Counted from the first letter of the stretch, positions 34,957-43,894 are shown. The stretch is DNA of 64,000 bases from Rathayibacter sp. VKM Ac-2760 (GCF_009834185.1 NZ_CP047173.1:2790001-2854000); one strand, 5' to 3'. Program-made: numbers and translations. The notes: generated by a model from the sequence alone, not told the origin.

Positions 34957-36297
34957 TCAGGCTCCTTCAACTCGTAGAACGGACGTCACGGCGCCGACGA
35001 ACCCGTGGGATTGGAGAGCGGTGACGGTGGCCGCCAGATCGGACTCTGCCGCGGCGTGCGTGCCGATGACCAGGGTAGCGGTCGGCTCGCGCCGCTCCGC
35101 ACCGGCCTCGACCAGCGGGTCGAGCACCGGCGGGGTCTGCACGAGCGTCTCGACCGAGACGCCGTGCTCGGCGAAGACGCCGGCGATCTGGGCGAGCACG
35201 CCCGGACGGTCGAGCACGTCGAGCGTCACCTGGTAGCGGGTGGTGACGTGCCCGATCGGCAGCACCGGGAGGCCGGAGCTGGCACTGGTGACCAGGCCCG
35301 GGCCGCCGACGACGTGGCGGCGCGCGGCCGAGACGACGTCGCCCAGCACGGCCGACGCGGTCTCGACGCCGCCGGCGCCCGCGCCGTAGAACATCAGGCT
35401 GCCGGCGGCCTCCGCCTCGACGAAGACGGCGTTGTTCGCGCCGTGCACGGCGGCGAGCGGGTGCGAGCGGTGCACGAGCGCCGGGTAGACCCGGGCGGAC
35501 ACGCCCTCCTCCCCCGTCTTCGCGTCGACGAGCCGCTCGCAGATCGCGAGCAGCTTGATCACGAAGCCGCCGGCGCGCGCCTGCTCGACCTGCTGCTGGG
35601 TGACCCCGGTGATGCCCTCGCGATGCACGAGCGAGACCGGGACGTCGGTGTGGAAGGCGAGCCGGGCGAGGATCGCCGCCTTCTGCGCCGCGTCGTAGCC
35701 CTCGATGTCGGCGGTGGGGTCGGCCTCGGCGTAGCCCAGGTCGGTGGCCAGCGCGAGCGCCTCCTCCAACGTGGAGTGCTCGGTGTCCATCCGGTCGAGG
35801 ATGAAGTTGGTGGTGCCGTTGACGATGCCGAGGATCCGGTGCACCCGGTCGCCGGCGAGGCTGTCGCGCAGCGGCCGGATGATCGGGATCGCCCCGGCCA
35901 CCGCCGCCTCGTAGTTGAGCTGGGCGCCGACCTGGTCGGCCGCCTCGAAGAGCTCGTTGCCGTGCGCGGCGAGCAGCGCCTTGTTGGCCGTGATCACGTC
36001 GGCGCCCGAGGAGATCGCCTTGAGGATGTACGAGCGCGCCGGCTCGAGCCCGCCGATCAGCTCGACCACGATGTCGGCGCCGAGGATCAGCGCCTCGGCG
36101 TCGGTGGTGAGGTACTCCCGCGGGATGTCCGTGGTGCGCGGTGCGTCGAGGTCCCTGACCGCCACACCGGCGAGCTCCAGCGGCGCCCCCACGCGCTGGG
36201 CGAGCTCGTCGCCGTGGTCGAGCAGGAGGCGCGCGACCTGGGCACCGACGGACCCGGCGCCCAGCAGGGCGACGCGGAGGCTGCGGTACTCGATCAT
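34957..36297 (-). CDS. hom: Homoserine dehydrogenase
   Basis: Reduces aspartate semialdehyde to homoserine at the branch between lysine and threonine/methionine. The 446-aa protein has the NAD(P)-binding LLGAGSVGAQVARLLL, the catalytic region AAVAGAIPIIRPLRDSL, GIVNGTTNFILDRM and YAEADPTADIEGYDAAQK. An ACT regulatory domain ends the protein (QVTLDVLDRPGVLAQIAGVF), implying feedback control by an amino acid, normally threonine. It overlaps lysA by four bases and leads into thrC. Confidence 0.97.
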   Translation of the reverse strand: MIEYRSLRVALLGAGSVGAQVARLLLDHGDELAQRVGAPLELAGVAVRDLDAPRTTDIPREYLTTDAEALILGADIVVELIGGLEPARSYILKAISSGADVITANKALLAAHGNELFEAADQVGAQLNYEAAVAGAIPIIRPLRDSLAGDRVHRILGIVNGTTNFILDRMDTEHSTLEEALALATDLGYAEADPTADIEGYDAAQKAAILARLAFHTDVPVSLVHREGITGVTQQQVEQARAGGFVIKLLAICERLVDAKTGEEGVSARVYPALVHRSHPLAAVHGANNAVFVEAEAAGSLMFYGAGAGGVETASAVLGDVVSAARRHVVGGPGLVTSASSGLPVLPIGHVTTRYQVTLDVLDRPGVLAQIAGVFAEHGVSVETLVQTPPVLDPLVEAGAERREPTATLVIGTHAAAESDLAATVTALQSHGFVGAVTSVLRVEGA

Positions 36298-37724
36298 CGG
36301 AGGATGGCCTTTCGTTCGATGCCGGCATCGCGGCGGAGGAGGTCGTCCTCGGTCTCGCCGCGCACGATGACGCGCGCGAGTCCGTCGCGCACGGCGACGA
36401 CGGTGGGACGGCCGAGGTAGTTGTAGTTGCTCGAGAGCGACCAGCAGTAGGCGCCGGTCGCCGCGACGGCGAGCAGGTCGCCCGGCTGCACGTCGGACGG
36501 CAGGAAGTCGTCGTGCACGACGATGTCGCCCGACTCGCAGTGCTTGCCGGCCACGCGGACGAGCGCCGGCTCGGCGGCGGAGGTGCGGTTCGCGATCCGC
36601 GCGGTGTAGTCGGCGCCGTAGAGCGCGGGCCGGGCGTTGTCGCTCATCCCGCCGTCGACGCTGACGTAGCGGCGGACCCCGTCCGCGCCGACGGCCACGT
36701 CCTTGATCGTGCCGACCTCGTACAGGGTCAGGCCGGCCGGGCCGATCAGCGAGCGGCCGGGCTCGATCGCGATGTGCGGCACGGGGATGCCGTGCTGCGC
36801 GCACTGCTCGCCGACGATCCGGGCGATGGCGGCCGCGATCTCCTCGATCGGCGTCGGGTCGTCGACGCTCGTGTACGCGATGCCGAAGCCGCCGCCGAGG
36901 TTCAGCTGCGGCACCGGCCCGTCCGCGAGGAGTCCGGCGTGCACCGCGAGCAGCCGCGAGGCGGACTCCGCGAAGCCGGCCGAGCCGAAGATCTGCGAGC
37001 CGATGTGGCAGTGCAGGCCGAGGAAGTCCAGACTCGCGTGCGAGCGGATCCGCGCGACCGCGGCCGGGCAGTCCTCCAGCGTGATGCCGAACTTCTGGTC
37101 CTCGTGCGCGGTGGCGAGGAAGCTGTGGGTGTGCGCGTGCACACCGCTGTTCACCCGGAGCCGCACCGGCTGGACGCGGCCGTGGCGCTCGGCCGCGGCG
37201 GCGACGCGCTCGATCTCGAGCACGCTGTCCAGGACGATCGCGCCGACGCCGGCCTCGACCGCCCGGTCGATCTCGGCGAGCGACTTGTTGTTGCCGTGCA
37301 GGCCCAGGTGGCCCGGCTCGACGCCGGCCGCGAGCGCGACCGCGAGCTCTCCCCCGCTGCAGACGTCGATGTTCAGCCCCTCGGCCCGCATCCAGCGCGC
37401 GACCTCGGTGGAGAGGAACGCCTTGCCCGCGTAGTAGACGGTGACGCCCGTGCCGATGGCCCCGAGCTCGCGCTCGAAGGCCCGCAGCGTCGCGGCGGCC
37501 CGGCCGCGCGCGTCGTCCTCGTCGACGACGTAGAGCGGAGTGCCGAAGCGGGCGGCGAGCTCGGTCGCCGCGACTCCGGCGACCTCGAGCACGCCCTCGG
37601 CCGAGCGCGCCGCGCCGGACGACCAGACGCCGGACGCCAGCGCGTTCGCGTCGTCGGGACACTGGAGCCACTCGGGAGCGAGGGGATGACGGGGGGCGCC
37701 GACGGATGCGTCGTCGTGTTCCAC
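36294..37724 (-). CDS. lysA: Diaminopimelate decarboxylase
   Basis: PLP enzyme that makes lysine from meso-diaminopimelate. The 476-aa protein has the PLP lysine in YYAGKAFLSTEVARW, HCHIGSQIFG, the phosphate-binding LNLGGGFGIAYTS, EPGRSL and the substrate motif KHCESGDIVVHDDFLP. The N-terminal extension of about 50 residues (WLQCPDDANALASGVW) is common in actinobacterial versions. It heads the lysA-hom-thrC-thrB set. The 190 bases upstream contain a TAGGAT hexamer on the - strand near 37858 but no recognised riboswitch. Confidence 0.97.
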   Translation of the reverse strand: MEHDDASVGAPRHPLAPEWLQCPDDANALASGVWSSGAARSAEGVLEVAGVAATELAARFGTPLYVVDEDDARGRAAATLRAFERELGAIGTGVTVYYAGKAFLSTEVARWMRAEGLNIDVCSGGELAVALAAGVEPGHLGLHGNNKSLAEIDRAVEAGVGAIVLDSVLEIERVAAAAERHGRVQPVRLRVNSGVHAHTHSFLATAHEDQKFGITLEDCPAAVARIRSHASLDFLGLHCHIGSQIFGSAGFAESASRLLAVHAGLLADGPVPQLNLGGGFGIAYTSVDDPTPIEEIAAAIARIVGEQCAQHGIPVPHIAIEPGRSLIGPAGLTLYEVGTIKDVAVGADGVRRYVSVDGGMSDNARPALYGADYTARIANRTSAAEPALVRVAGKHCESGDIVVHDDFLPSDVQPGDLLAVAATGAYCWSLSSNYNYLGRPTVVAVRDGLARVIVRGETEDDLLRRDAGIERKAILR

Positions 37725-37912
37725 GGGTGAGACCTCACAGGAGAGAGTGGGAGCGTCACTGCGTGGCGAGCGAGTCCGGATTGACCCCTGAAGCCAGCAA
37801 GATCCTTGAGAGTGCTGTCAGTGTCCGACCGTCGAGAGTGTCGGCACAGGGCTCCGATCCTACCGGTCGGGCGCGCCGCGTCCGTCGCCGATCGGCCGCA
37901 CGCGGTCCCGGG

Positions 37913-38689
37913 TCAGGCGCAGACGCCGGTCTCCTGCTGCGCCGGGTCGCTGAGGAACGTCGGAGAAAGGTCGAAGGAGGCGTCCAGCGAGTCGGCGGTC
38001 ACCTCGACGTCGGTGAGCGAGAGCCCCTGCGGCACCGCGTCGGCGATGCAGACGGACCGCGCCGCGAGCAGCCCCTCGGCGACCGCTCCGAAGCGGTCCT
38101 CGACATCGGCGGCGCTGATCGTGGTGCCGCCCGCCGTCACCTCGGACGGCGTCAGCTCGATCGCGCCGTCGGCCGCGCCGAGCTCGATGCCGACGCCCGC
38201 GGCGAGCGTGAGCCCGAGCACCTCGACCGAGGTGTTCAGCCGGACGAGCGGCGGGTCGAGGGTCACGCCGTCGATCGGCAGCTCGCTGCGCGCGGCGACG
38301 AGGGTGCTCACCGAGGCGGGATCGAGCGCGACGGTCGCGCGGCCCGAGCCGATCGCTCCGCTGCCGCTCGCCGGCACGCCCTCGAGGGTCGCGTCGACGT
38401 CGCCGTTCAGGTCGCCGAACGCGACGTCCTCACTGCGGATGTCGAGGCGGTCGAGAGTGCCGCCGATCAGCTGCGGCAGCACGGCCCAGCCCGCCACCTC
38501 GACGTCGACCGGATGATCGGCCGGCAGCGAGAGCGCCTCGCGGATGCTCGACGCCGCGGTGTCGGCGACGGCGCGCCGGGCGAGCACGTCGCCGACGACG
38601 GCGGCCGCGGCCAGCAGCACGACGAGGACCACGACGACGATCGCGATCCGGCGGCCCCGGTGGCGGCGCGGCGCCTCGGCGGCGGTCAC
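37913..38689 (-). CDS. DUF2993 (LmeA-like) membrane-anchored protein
   Basis: A 258-aa protein with one N-terminal membrane helix (IAIVVVVLVVLLAAAAVVG) after a basic start, and an extracellular domain of the DUF2993 family. Mycobacterial LmeA of this family binds phospholipid and affects lipomannan maturation, so a role in envelope lipids or glycans is possible. Typical repeats of beta strands are seen, such as DLNGDVDATLEGVPASGSG and VEVTADSLDASFDL. The GTG start overlaps the argS stop (GTGA), so it is probably translated from the argS transcript. Function here is inferred only from the family. Confidence 0.8.
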   Translation of the reverse strand: MTAAEAPRRHRGRRIAIVVVVLVVLLAAAAVVGDVLARRAVADTAASSIREALSLPADHPVDVEVAGWAVLPQLIGGTLDRLDIRSEDVAFGDLNGDVDATLEGVPASGSGAIGSGRATVALDPASVSTLVAARSELPIDGVTLDPPLVRLNTSVEVLGLTLAAGVGIELGAADGAIELTPSEVTAGGTTISAADVEDRFGAVAEGLLAARSVCIADAVPQGLSLTDVEVTADSLDASFDLSPTFLSDPAQQETGVCA

Positions 38690-40344
38690 ATCCGGTCCGG
38701 GGCGGTCACGCCGAGCATCGAGAGCCCGTTGCGGAGCACCTGCGCGGTCGCCTCGTTGAGGCGCAGCCGCGTGGAGTGCACGGCCTCGATCGGGTCCTCG
38801 CCCTGCGGGACCACGCGGCAGTTGTCGTACCAGCGGTGGTAGAGCCCGGCGATCTCCTCGAGGTAGCGCGCCACCCGGTGCGGCTCGCGCAGCTCCGCGG
38901 CGAGCGCCACCATCCGCGGGAACTCCTGCAGCCCGCCGAGCAGCGCCGACTCGGTCGGGTGCACGAGCGTCTCGGGGGCGAACGGCTCGCGCCCCACGCC
39001 GGACGCCTCGGCCTTCGCCGCCACCTGGCGGGTGCGGGCGTGCGCGTACTGCACGTAGTAGACGGGGTTGTCGTTGCTGCGCTTGGTCAGCAGATCGAGG
39101 TCGATGTCGAGGGTCGAGTCGGCGGAGGAGCGCACCAGCGAGTAGCGGGCGGCGTCGACGCCGACGGCCTCGACCAGGTCCTCCATCGACACGACGGTGC
39201 CGGCTCGCTTGGACATCCGCACGGCCTGGCCGTCGCGGATCAGGTTGACCAGCTGGCCGATCAGGATCTCGAGGTTGACGCCCGGGGTGTCGCCGAAGGC
39301 CGCGCACATCGCCATCATCCGGCCGATGTAGCCGTGGTGGTCGGCGCCGAGCATGATGATCGCGCGGTCGAAGCCGCGCTCGCGCTTGTCGAGGTAGTAG
39401 GCGAGGTCGCCCGCGATGTAGGCCGCCTCGCCGTCGCTCTTGACGATGACGCGGTCGCGGTCGTCGCCGAAGTCCGTGGTGCGCAGCCACGTCGCTCCGT
39501 CCGCCTCGTAGATGTGGCCGAGGTCGCGCAGGCGCTCGATCGCCCGCTCGACGGCGTGCGACTCGTGCAGCGAGTTCTCGTGGAAGTAGACGTCGAAGTC
39601 GACGCCGAACTCGTGCAGGCTCTGCTTGATCTCGCCGAACATCAGGTCGATGCCGATCGAGCGGAAGGTCTCGGCCAGCTCGGCCTCGGGAAGGACCGAG
39701 AGGTCGCCCGGGTAGGCCGCGACCACGCGGTCGGCGATGTCGGCGATGTAGTCGCCACCGTAGCCGTCCTCCGGCGTCGGCTCGCCCCGGTAGGCGGCGA
39801 GGACGCTGCGGGTGAAGCGGTCGATCTGCGCGCCGTGGTCGTTGAAGTAGTACTCGCGGGTCACCTCGGCGCCCTGCGCGATCAGCACGCGGGCCAGGCT
39901 GTCGCCGACGGCCGCCCAGCGGACCCCGCCGATGTGGATGGGGCCGGTAGGGTTCGCGGAGACGAACTCGAGGTTCATCCGCACGCCGGAGTAGAGGGAG
40001 CCGGTGCCGTAGGCCTCGCCCGCGTCGACGATCACTCCGGCGAGCGCCCCCGCGGCCGCGGCCTCGAGACGCACGTTGAGGAAGCCGGGGCCGGCGACCT
40101 CGACCGAGGCGACGCCGTCGACCGCGCCGAGCCCCTCGGCGAGCTCGGTCGCGAGCTCGCGCGGGTTCGCGCCGACCTTCTTGGCGAGCTTCATCGCGAT
40201 GTTCGAGGCCCAGTCGCCGTGGTCGCGGTTCTTCGGCCGCTCGAGCACGACGTCGCCGAGCGCGACCTCGGCCGCGCTCCCGCGTCGCTGCACGGCGTCG
40301 AGGACGAGGGCGTGCAGGGAGGCGGCGAGCTGTTCGGGAGTCAC
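38686..40344 (-). CDS. argS: Arginyl-tRNA synthetase
   Basis: Class I synthetase charging tRNA-Arg. The 552-aa protein has the N-terminal additional domain, the HIGH-type motif as HIGG in NPTGPIHIGGVRWAAVG, FNDHGAQIDRF, DHHGYIGRM and the KMSKS-type motif as RMSKRAGTVVSM. The C-terminal anticodon-binding domain starts around VQYAHARTRQVA. The HIGG form is known to me from actinobacterial ArgS. A GTG at 40344 is used as start; it is the first start before the conserved N-terminal region. It leads the argS-DUF2993 pair; lysA follows after its own gap. Confidence 0.97.
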   Translation of the reverse strand: MTPEQLAASLHALVLDAVQRRGSAAEVALGDVVLERPKNRDHGDWASNIAMKLAKKVGANPRELATELAEGLGAVDGVASVEVAGPGFLNVRLEAAAAGALAGVIVDAGEAYGTGSLYSGVRMNLEFVSANPTGPIHIGGVRWAAVGDSLARVLIAQGAEVTREYYFNDHGAQIDRFTRSVLAAYRGEPTPEDGYGGDYIADIADRVVAAYPGDLSVLPEAELAETFRSIGIDLMFGEIKQSLHEFGVDFDVYFHENSLHESHAVERAIERLRDLGHIYEADGATWLRTTDFGDDRDRVIVKSDGEAAYIAGDLAYYLDKRERGFDRAIIMLGADHHGYIGRMMAMCAAFGDTPGVNLEILIGQLVNLIRDGQAVRMSKRAGTVVSMEDLVEAVGVDAARYSLVRSSADSTLDIDLDLLTKRSNDNPVYYVQYAHARTRQVAAKAEASGVGREPFAPETLVHPTESALLGGLQEFPRMVALAAELREPHRVARYLEEIAGLYHRWYDNCRVVPQGEDPIEAVHSTRLRLNEATAQVLRNGLSMLGVTAPDRM

Positions 40345-40394
40345 GGGGCCCGATTCTACCGAACGGTGCCCGCGGTCCCCCGCCCCCGCATTGC

Positions 40395-40400
40395 TAGGGT
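40395..40400 (+). promoter_or_regulatory. Putative -10 hexamer (TAGGGT), leaderless start
   Basis: TAGGGT ends seven bases before the ATG at 40408, the same geometry as at 3452-3457. Confidence 0.5.
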
Positions 40401-40407
40401 GCAGCGC

Positions 40408-40932
40408 ATGCGCCGTCCCGCCGCCCTCGCCCTCCTCGTCGCCGCGTCCGCCCTCACCGGCTGCGCGCAGGCGGCGGAGCCGGCGCCGAGCGCGAGCGAC
40501 GCGATCACGGGGACCCCGGTGCCCGTCGGCTGCGAGGAGCTCGTCCCCTCCTCCGCCCTGACCGGCCTCTGGGCGGGCTTCGCCCCGAGCGACGCGGTCG
40601 AGCCGACCGCCGTCTCCGCCGAGATCGCCGGCTACGACGGCCTGGTGTGCGGCTGGAGCGGTGCCGAGGGCGCCGACTTCCAGGTCGCGGTCGCGCAGCT
40701 CGATCCCGCGATCATCGAGGCGCTCAAGAACGAGTACTTCACGACGAGCGAGGCCGTCCCCACCTACGGCCGGCCGCCGGAGATCGAGGGCTACTACGAG
40801 GTGGCCGACGGCCGAGGTGTCGCGGACGCCTTCGTCGGCGACTACTGGCTCGAGGCGTCGAGCGCCTCGTTCGTCGAGCCGGGCGACCCGGAGCCGCTCG
40901 TCCGCGCCGCCCTCGCCGCCCTCGCCGGCTGA
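40408..40932 (+). CDS. Small predicted lipoprotein, function unknown
   Basis: A 174-aa protein with a lipoprotein signal peptide: ALALLVAASALTGC, with Cys19 as the lipidated residue. The mature part has two or more further cysteines (VGCEELVPSS and GLVCGWSG), which could form a disulphide, and a FQVAVAQLDP strand. I do not recognise the family. It has no ribosome site but a TAGGGT hexamer at leaderless distance. It is divergent from argS and convergent with the transglutaminase-like gene. Confidence 0.75.
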   Translation: MRRPAALALLVAASALTGCAQAAEPAPSASDAITGTPVPVGCEELVPSSALTGLWAGFAPSDAVEPTAVSAEIAGYDGLVCGWSGAEGADFQVAVAQLDPAIIEALKNEYFTTSEAVPTYGRPPEIEGYYEVADGRGVADAFVGDYWLEASSASFVEPGDPEPLVRAALAALAG

Positions 40933-40976
40933 GCGGTCCCGCGCAGTCCGCTGCGCCGGCTCAGCCCGGGCGCACC

Positions 40977-41771
40977 TCAGCCCAGGCGCACCGGAGACAC
41001 GTGGTCGTCCTCGACGACCACGTCGCTGCTCGCCTCGACGCTCATCGTCTCGAGCCGCAGGTCGGTCAGGTAGCTGCTGAGGAACGCCGTGTCGGCGGTG
41101 TCCCGCCCCGACGAGATCCGCAGCATCGACGGCCGAGGAGCGAGCCGCGTCGCGTCGACCACGTGCCACGCTCCGTCCACCCACGCCTCGGACACCGCGT
41201 GGAAGTCGCGCGGCTCGAGGCCGGGCGCGTAGACCGCCGTGACCCGCGCCGGGATGTCGAGTGCACGCAGCAGCGCCGCGACGGTGTGCGCGAAGTCGCG
41301 GCACACCCCCTGGCCGCTCTGGATCACCTGCGCCGCGCCGCCGGTGCCGACGGTGGAGCCGTAGACGTAGGAGAGGTGACCGTGCACCCACTCCTCCACC
41401 GCGGTGAGCGCCTCGAGGCCCTTCGCCCGCCCGAACTCGCGCCGGGCGATGCCGCCGAGCGCGTCCGCCTCGGCGTAGCGGCTCGGCCGCAGGTACTCGA
41501 CGAGCTCCAGCTCGCTCGGCTCGTCCGGCGCCCCTCGACCCTCGACCCGGCCGCGGTACTCCACCTGCAGCGCACCGGCGGTCGCCGCCACCCGGTGCAC
41601 CCGGGCGCCGTGCCGCGCGGGGAACTCGCGCACCGGCACCGGCTCGCCGTCGAGCACGGCCGTGAAGGAGTCCTCGAACCCGTCCCCCGTGCGCGTCGCC
41701 GCGACCAGGAAGATGAGGTCGGTCGGCCCGTTCAGTCGCAGACCCAGCGAGGCGGACACGGTGCGCAGCAT
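40977..41771 (-). CDS. Transglutaminase-like superfamily protein
   Basis: A 264-aa protein of the bacterial transglutaminase-like family, cysteine-protease fold. The catalytic triad is visible: Cys in GQGVCRDFAHTVAALL, His in RDFHAVSEAWVDGAW and Asp in WHVVDATRLAPR. The N-terminal beta domain precedes it (LRLNGPTDLIFLVAAT). No signal peptide is seen, so it is cytoplasmic. Such proteins are often peptidases or amidases of unknown substrate. The start ATG at 41771 is divergent from the tRNA gene. Confidence 0.85.
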   Translation of the reverse strand: MLRTVSASLGLRLNGPTDLIFLVAATRTGDGFEDSFTAVLDGEPVPVREFPARHGARVHRVAATAGALQVEYRGRVEGRGAPDEPSELELVEYLRPSRYAEADALGGIARREFGRAKGLEALTAVEEWVHGHLSYVYGSTVGTGGAAQVIQSGQGVCRDFAHTVAALLRALDIPARVTAVYAPGLEPRDFHAVSEAWVDGAWHVVDATRLAPRPSMLRISSGRDTADTAFLSSYLTDLRLETMSVEASSDVVVEDDHVSPVRLG

Positions 41772-41833
41772 GCCTCCATCGTGGCACGACCGCACGCCCC
41801 GCCACCGCGTCCGACGGCGCCCACCCCGGGTGC

Positions 41834-41839
41834 TAATGT
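41834..41839 (+). promoter_or_regulatory. Putative tRNA promoter -10 (TAATGT)
   Basis: TAATGT lies 15 bases before the mature tRNA start, the expected distance for a short 5' leader. Confidence 0.45.
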
Positions 41840-41854
41840 TGTCAGGCACTCCTG

Positions 41855-41926
41855 GCCCCCATAGCTCAGGGGATAGAGCACTGCCCTCCGGAGGCAGGGG
41901 CGTAGGTTCGAATCCTACTGGGGGCA
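41855..41926 (+). tRNA. tRNA-Arg (anticodon CCG)
   Basis: A complete cloverleaf of 72 bases: acceptor GCCCCCA paired with TGGGGGC, D arm GCTC/GAGC, anticodon stem CTGCC/GGCAG with loop CTCCGGA giving anticodon CCG, T arm GTAGG/CCTAC with loop TTCGAAT, and discriminator A. CCA is not encoded. It reads CGG arginine codons, which suits this GC-rich genome. No integrase or attachment-like repeat is seen beside it. Confidence 0.95.
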
Positions 41927-42139
41927 CACTTCTCTGTCGCGGCGCTGTTGATCTGCCGCGGCGCTGTCTCCGGCCGCGGCGATGTCTCGTGCCGCTGCGC
42001 TCTCCTCCTGCTGGTGGACTCTGTGGCGCGGGCTCCTCGCCCCCGCGGACTGCCGCGTGGGCGGGCGCCGAGGGCCGCCGCGGCGTCGGCAGCGGCCGGG
42101 CCGGCGCTGAAGAGCCGGGCCGGGACGAAGGAGCGAGAC

Positions 42140-42256
42140 TCAGTCGTCGTCGTTCGCGCAGTCCCGAGAGCAGTACGGGTCGGCCATCCGCGAGGGGCGG
42201 CGGCGGCACGCGGCGCAGCGGCGGGCGCGCAGAAGGGTACGGAGCAGGGTAGTCAT
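42140..42256 (-). CDS. Tiny four-cysteine protein (zinc-ribbon-like), copy A
   Basis: A 38-aa gene. The ATG at 42256 is preceded by a GAAGG ribosome site. The product is basic at the N-terminus (LLRTLLRARR), has cysteines at 14, 17, 29 and 33 (C-x2-C-x11-C-x3-C), and ends in an acidic NDDD. The cysteine pattern, with DPYCSRDCA, resembles a short treble-clef or zinc-ribbon knuckle. A second copy with identical cysteine spacing and the same DPYCS and DDD ends lies at 43457-43600. That conservation is the best evidence that it is real. Function is unknown; nucleic acid or protein binding through zinc is possible. About 210 bases of GC-rich sequence between the tRNA and this gene hold nothing recognised. 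Confidence 0.65.
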   Translation of the reverse strand: MTTLLRTLLRARRCAACRRRPSRMADPYCSRDCANDDD

Positions 42257-42412
42257 GGTGGGCCTTCGGGAGTACGACACCGCGACCGCCGTGAGGCTGC
42301 GGGATTCGGGTTCCACAGGTCGCTCGGGAGGTGTCCTGCGCGGAGCCTATGCGCCACCGCCGACTCGATCAACAGGACGGGCGGGGTTCCCAGCCGCTCC
42401 GCACCGGCCCGC

Positions 42413-42430
42413 GGCGGCCGGAGGGCCGCC
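42413..42430 (-). terminator. Short hairpin after SGNH hydrolase gene
   Basis: GGCGGCC (42413-42419) pairs perfectly with GGCCGCC (42424-42430), directly after the stop codon. No T tract follows, so its termination strength is doubtful. Confidence 0.4.
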
Positions 42431-43222
42431 TCAGCGCGGGACGACGATCGCGGTCAGGTCGGTCGCCAGCTCCTGCGCCATGTGGTCGTAGCCGGCCGTG
42501 TTCGGGTGGCCGACGTCGATGTTCACCCACTCGTCCTGCGACTCGGTCGGGAACCAGCGCTCGAAGAGCGGGCTGATGAACTGAATGCTGTTCTCCCGCG
42601 CGTACTCCTGCAGGACCGCGTTGACGTAGCGCTTGTTCGCGTTCGAGTTCGTCGACACCGAGACCGGACCGAGCATCACCAGCTGCGCCGAGGGGAAGCG
42701 GCTCCGCAGCGCGGTCACCGTCGCGTCGACCGCCTCGGCGAGGCCCGCGTTCTCCACGTTCTGGTCGTTCGAGCCGCCCTGCAGGACGACGAGCTGGAAC
42801 TCGTCGCCGTAGCTCAGCCGCTCGATGCGCTGCAGGAAGGTGCCCTGCCCGTCGTTGCCCGCCTTGAGGTAGCCGGTCGAGCCGACCCCCTCGACCGCCA
42901 GGTCCCAGCCCGGCAGGTAGCGGGGCAGCACGCGTGCGAAGCCGTCCGTCTCCGGGTCGGTGGCGCCGAAGCCCGCGGTGTAGGAGTCGCCGAAGACGAG
43001 CACGCGGGGCTGGGCGGGCAGCGCGATCGGGTCCGGCGGCGCGGCCGCCGGTGGTGGCGTGGTCGGCGAGAAGGTGGCGTCGGCGGGGATCTCCACCGCG
43101 CTCCGCTCGTCGGGCAGGAGGACGACGACCGCGGTCGCGGCGACGGCGAGCGCCACGACGACGGCCGCGATCCGCACCGCCTTGCTCCCCCAGTAGTGCG
43201 ACAGCGCTCGGAACCGGCCCAC
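42431..43222 (-). CDS. SGNH/GDSL-type hydrolase, membrane anchored
   Basis: A 263-aa esterase-fold protein with an N-terminal membrane helix (IAAVVVALAVAATAVVVLL) and a proline-rich linker, so the hydrolase domain faces outside. The SGNH blocks are clear: Ser80 in FGDSYTAGFG, a glycine block EGVGSTGYLK, Asn152 in LQGGSNDQN, and Asp236/His239 in IDVGHPNTAGY. Such enzymes remove acyl groups from lipids, sugars or peptidoglycan; the substrate is unknown. The GTG at 43222 has GAGGGGGG upstream. It lies between the two tiny four-cysteine genes, all on the same strand. Confidence 0.86.
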   Translation of the reverse strand: MGRFRALSHYWGSKAVRIAAVVVALAVAATAVVVLLPDERSAVEIPADATFSPTTPPPAAAPPDPIALPAQPRVLVFGDSYTAGFGATDPETDGFARVLPRYLPGWDLAVEGVGSTGYLKAGNDGQGTFLQRIERLSYGDEFQLVVLQGGSNDQNVENAGLAEAVDATVTALRSRFPSAQLVMLGPVSVSTNSNANKRYVNAVLQEYARENSIQFISPLFERWFPTESQDEWVNIDVGHPNTAGYDHMAQELATDLTAIVVPR

Positions 43223-43456
43223 GGTGACCCCCCTCGATCCAGTGAGCCCAGACGCTAGTGGAGGAGCGCGCCGGCCAGGCCTCCGGCCCACCCTCGGCGC
43301 CACCCCCGTGAGGGTCGGCACCGCAGCCGGGGCCCGGGCGACCACAGGGCGCGACGCTGCGGACCGGTGGCGGGGATCCTCCGGACGCGGTCGCGGATGC
43401 GCGGACGCACTCCGTGCGCGACCGGTTCACTGCGTAGGGTCGGGCGCCGGCCGGCG

Positions 43457-43600
43457 TCAGTCGTCGTCGTGCGCGCAGCGCGCGGAGCAGTATGGATCGA
43501 GCAGACGCCGTGGCGCGAGACCGCACGCCGCGCAGAGTCGACGTCTCCGCAGGCCCGGGATCAGCGCGTGCAGGCGCGCGGACAGTGTCTTCGGGGTCAC
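43457..43600 (-). CDS. Tiny four-cysteine protein (zinc-ribbon-like), copy B
   Basis: A 47-aa protein with cysteines at 23, 26, 38 and 42, the same C-x2-C-x11-C-x3-C spacing as copy A at 42140-42256. RRRLCAACGLAPRRLLDPYC matches the RARRCAACRRRPSRMADPYC of copy A, and both end in DDD. The GTG at 43600 has a GAGGG ribosome site; an in-frame ATG five codons upstream (43615) is an alternative. The N-terminal part is amphipathic. It lies upstream of the SGNH hydrolase gene on the same strand. Function is unknown. The flanking gaps of about 235 and 294 bases show nothing recognised except the promoter of the response regulator. Confidence 0.62.
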   Translation of the reverse strand: MTPKTLSARLHALIPGLRRRRLCAACGLAPRRLLDPYCSARCAHDDD

Positions 43601-43882
43601 GAGTACCACCCTCATCGGTGACGTCGCGAACTGCCGAGTGGGGCTCGGCCCGCGCTTCGGGTGCGCGGACGCTCGCCGGGAAGACGTCGTGCGCTATTCG
43701 TACTCCCGCGGCGGCCGGATTGGTACAGGTCGGGGCCGAATCCCGCCCGATCGGCGAGCGGAGGGACATCGCGTCCCATTCCGGGGGCCACGACCCCCGT
43801 ATCGACGACTCCGGCGGCCTCCGGCGGCGGGCACTCGTCCCGAAACGCTTCCGTGAAATCCGCTGTTCCTGAGAACCGCAAG

Positions 43883-43888
43883 TAGGGT
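43883..43888 (+). promoter_or_regulatory. Putative -10 hexamer (TAGGGT), leaderless start
   Basis: TAGGGT ends six bases before the GTG of the response regulator at 43895; no ribosome site is visible between. Confidence 0.5.
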
Positions 43889-43894
43889 GATCGC

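Noticed and set aside
37725..37912. Lysine riboswitch before lysA
   Set aside because: The gap shows a possible -10 hexamer but no recognisable conserved L-box core, and actinobacterial lysA genes seldom have one.
41855..42139. Integrated element at the tRNA-Arg gene
   Set aside because: No integrase, no direct repeat of the tRNA 3' end and no change in composition were seen. The GC-rich tandem-like CGCGGCG words after the tRNA are short and irregular.
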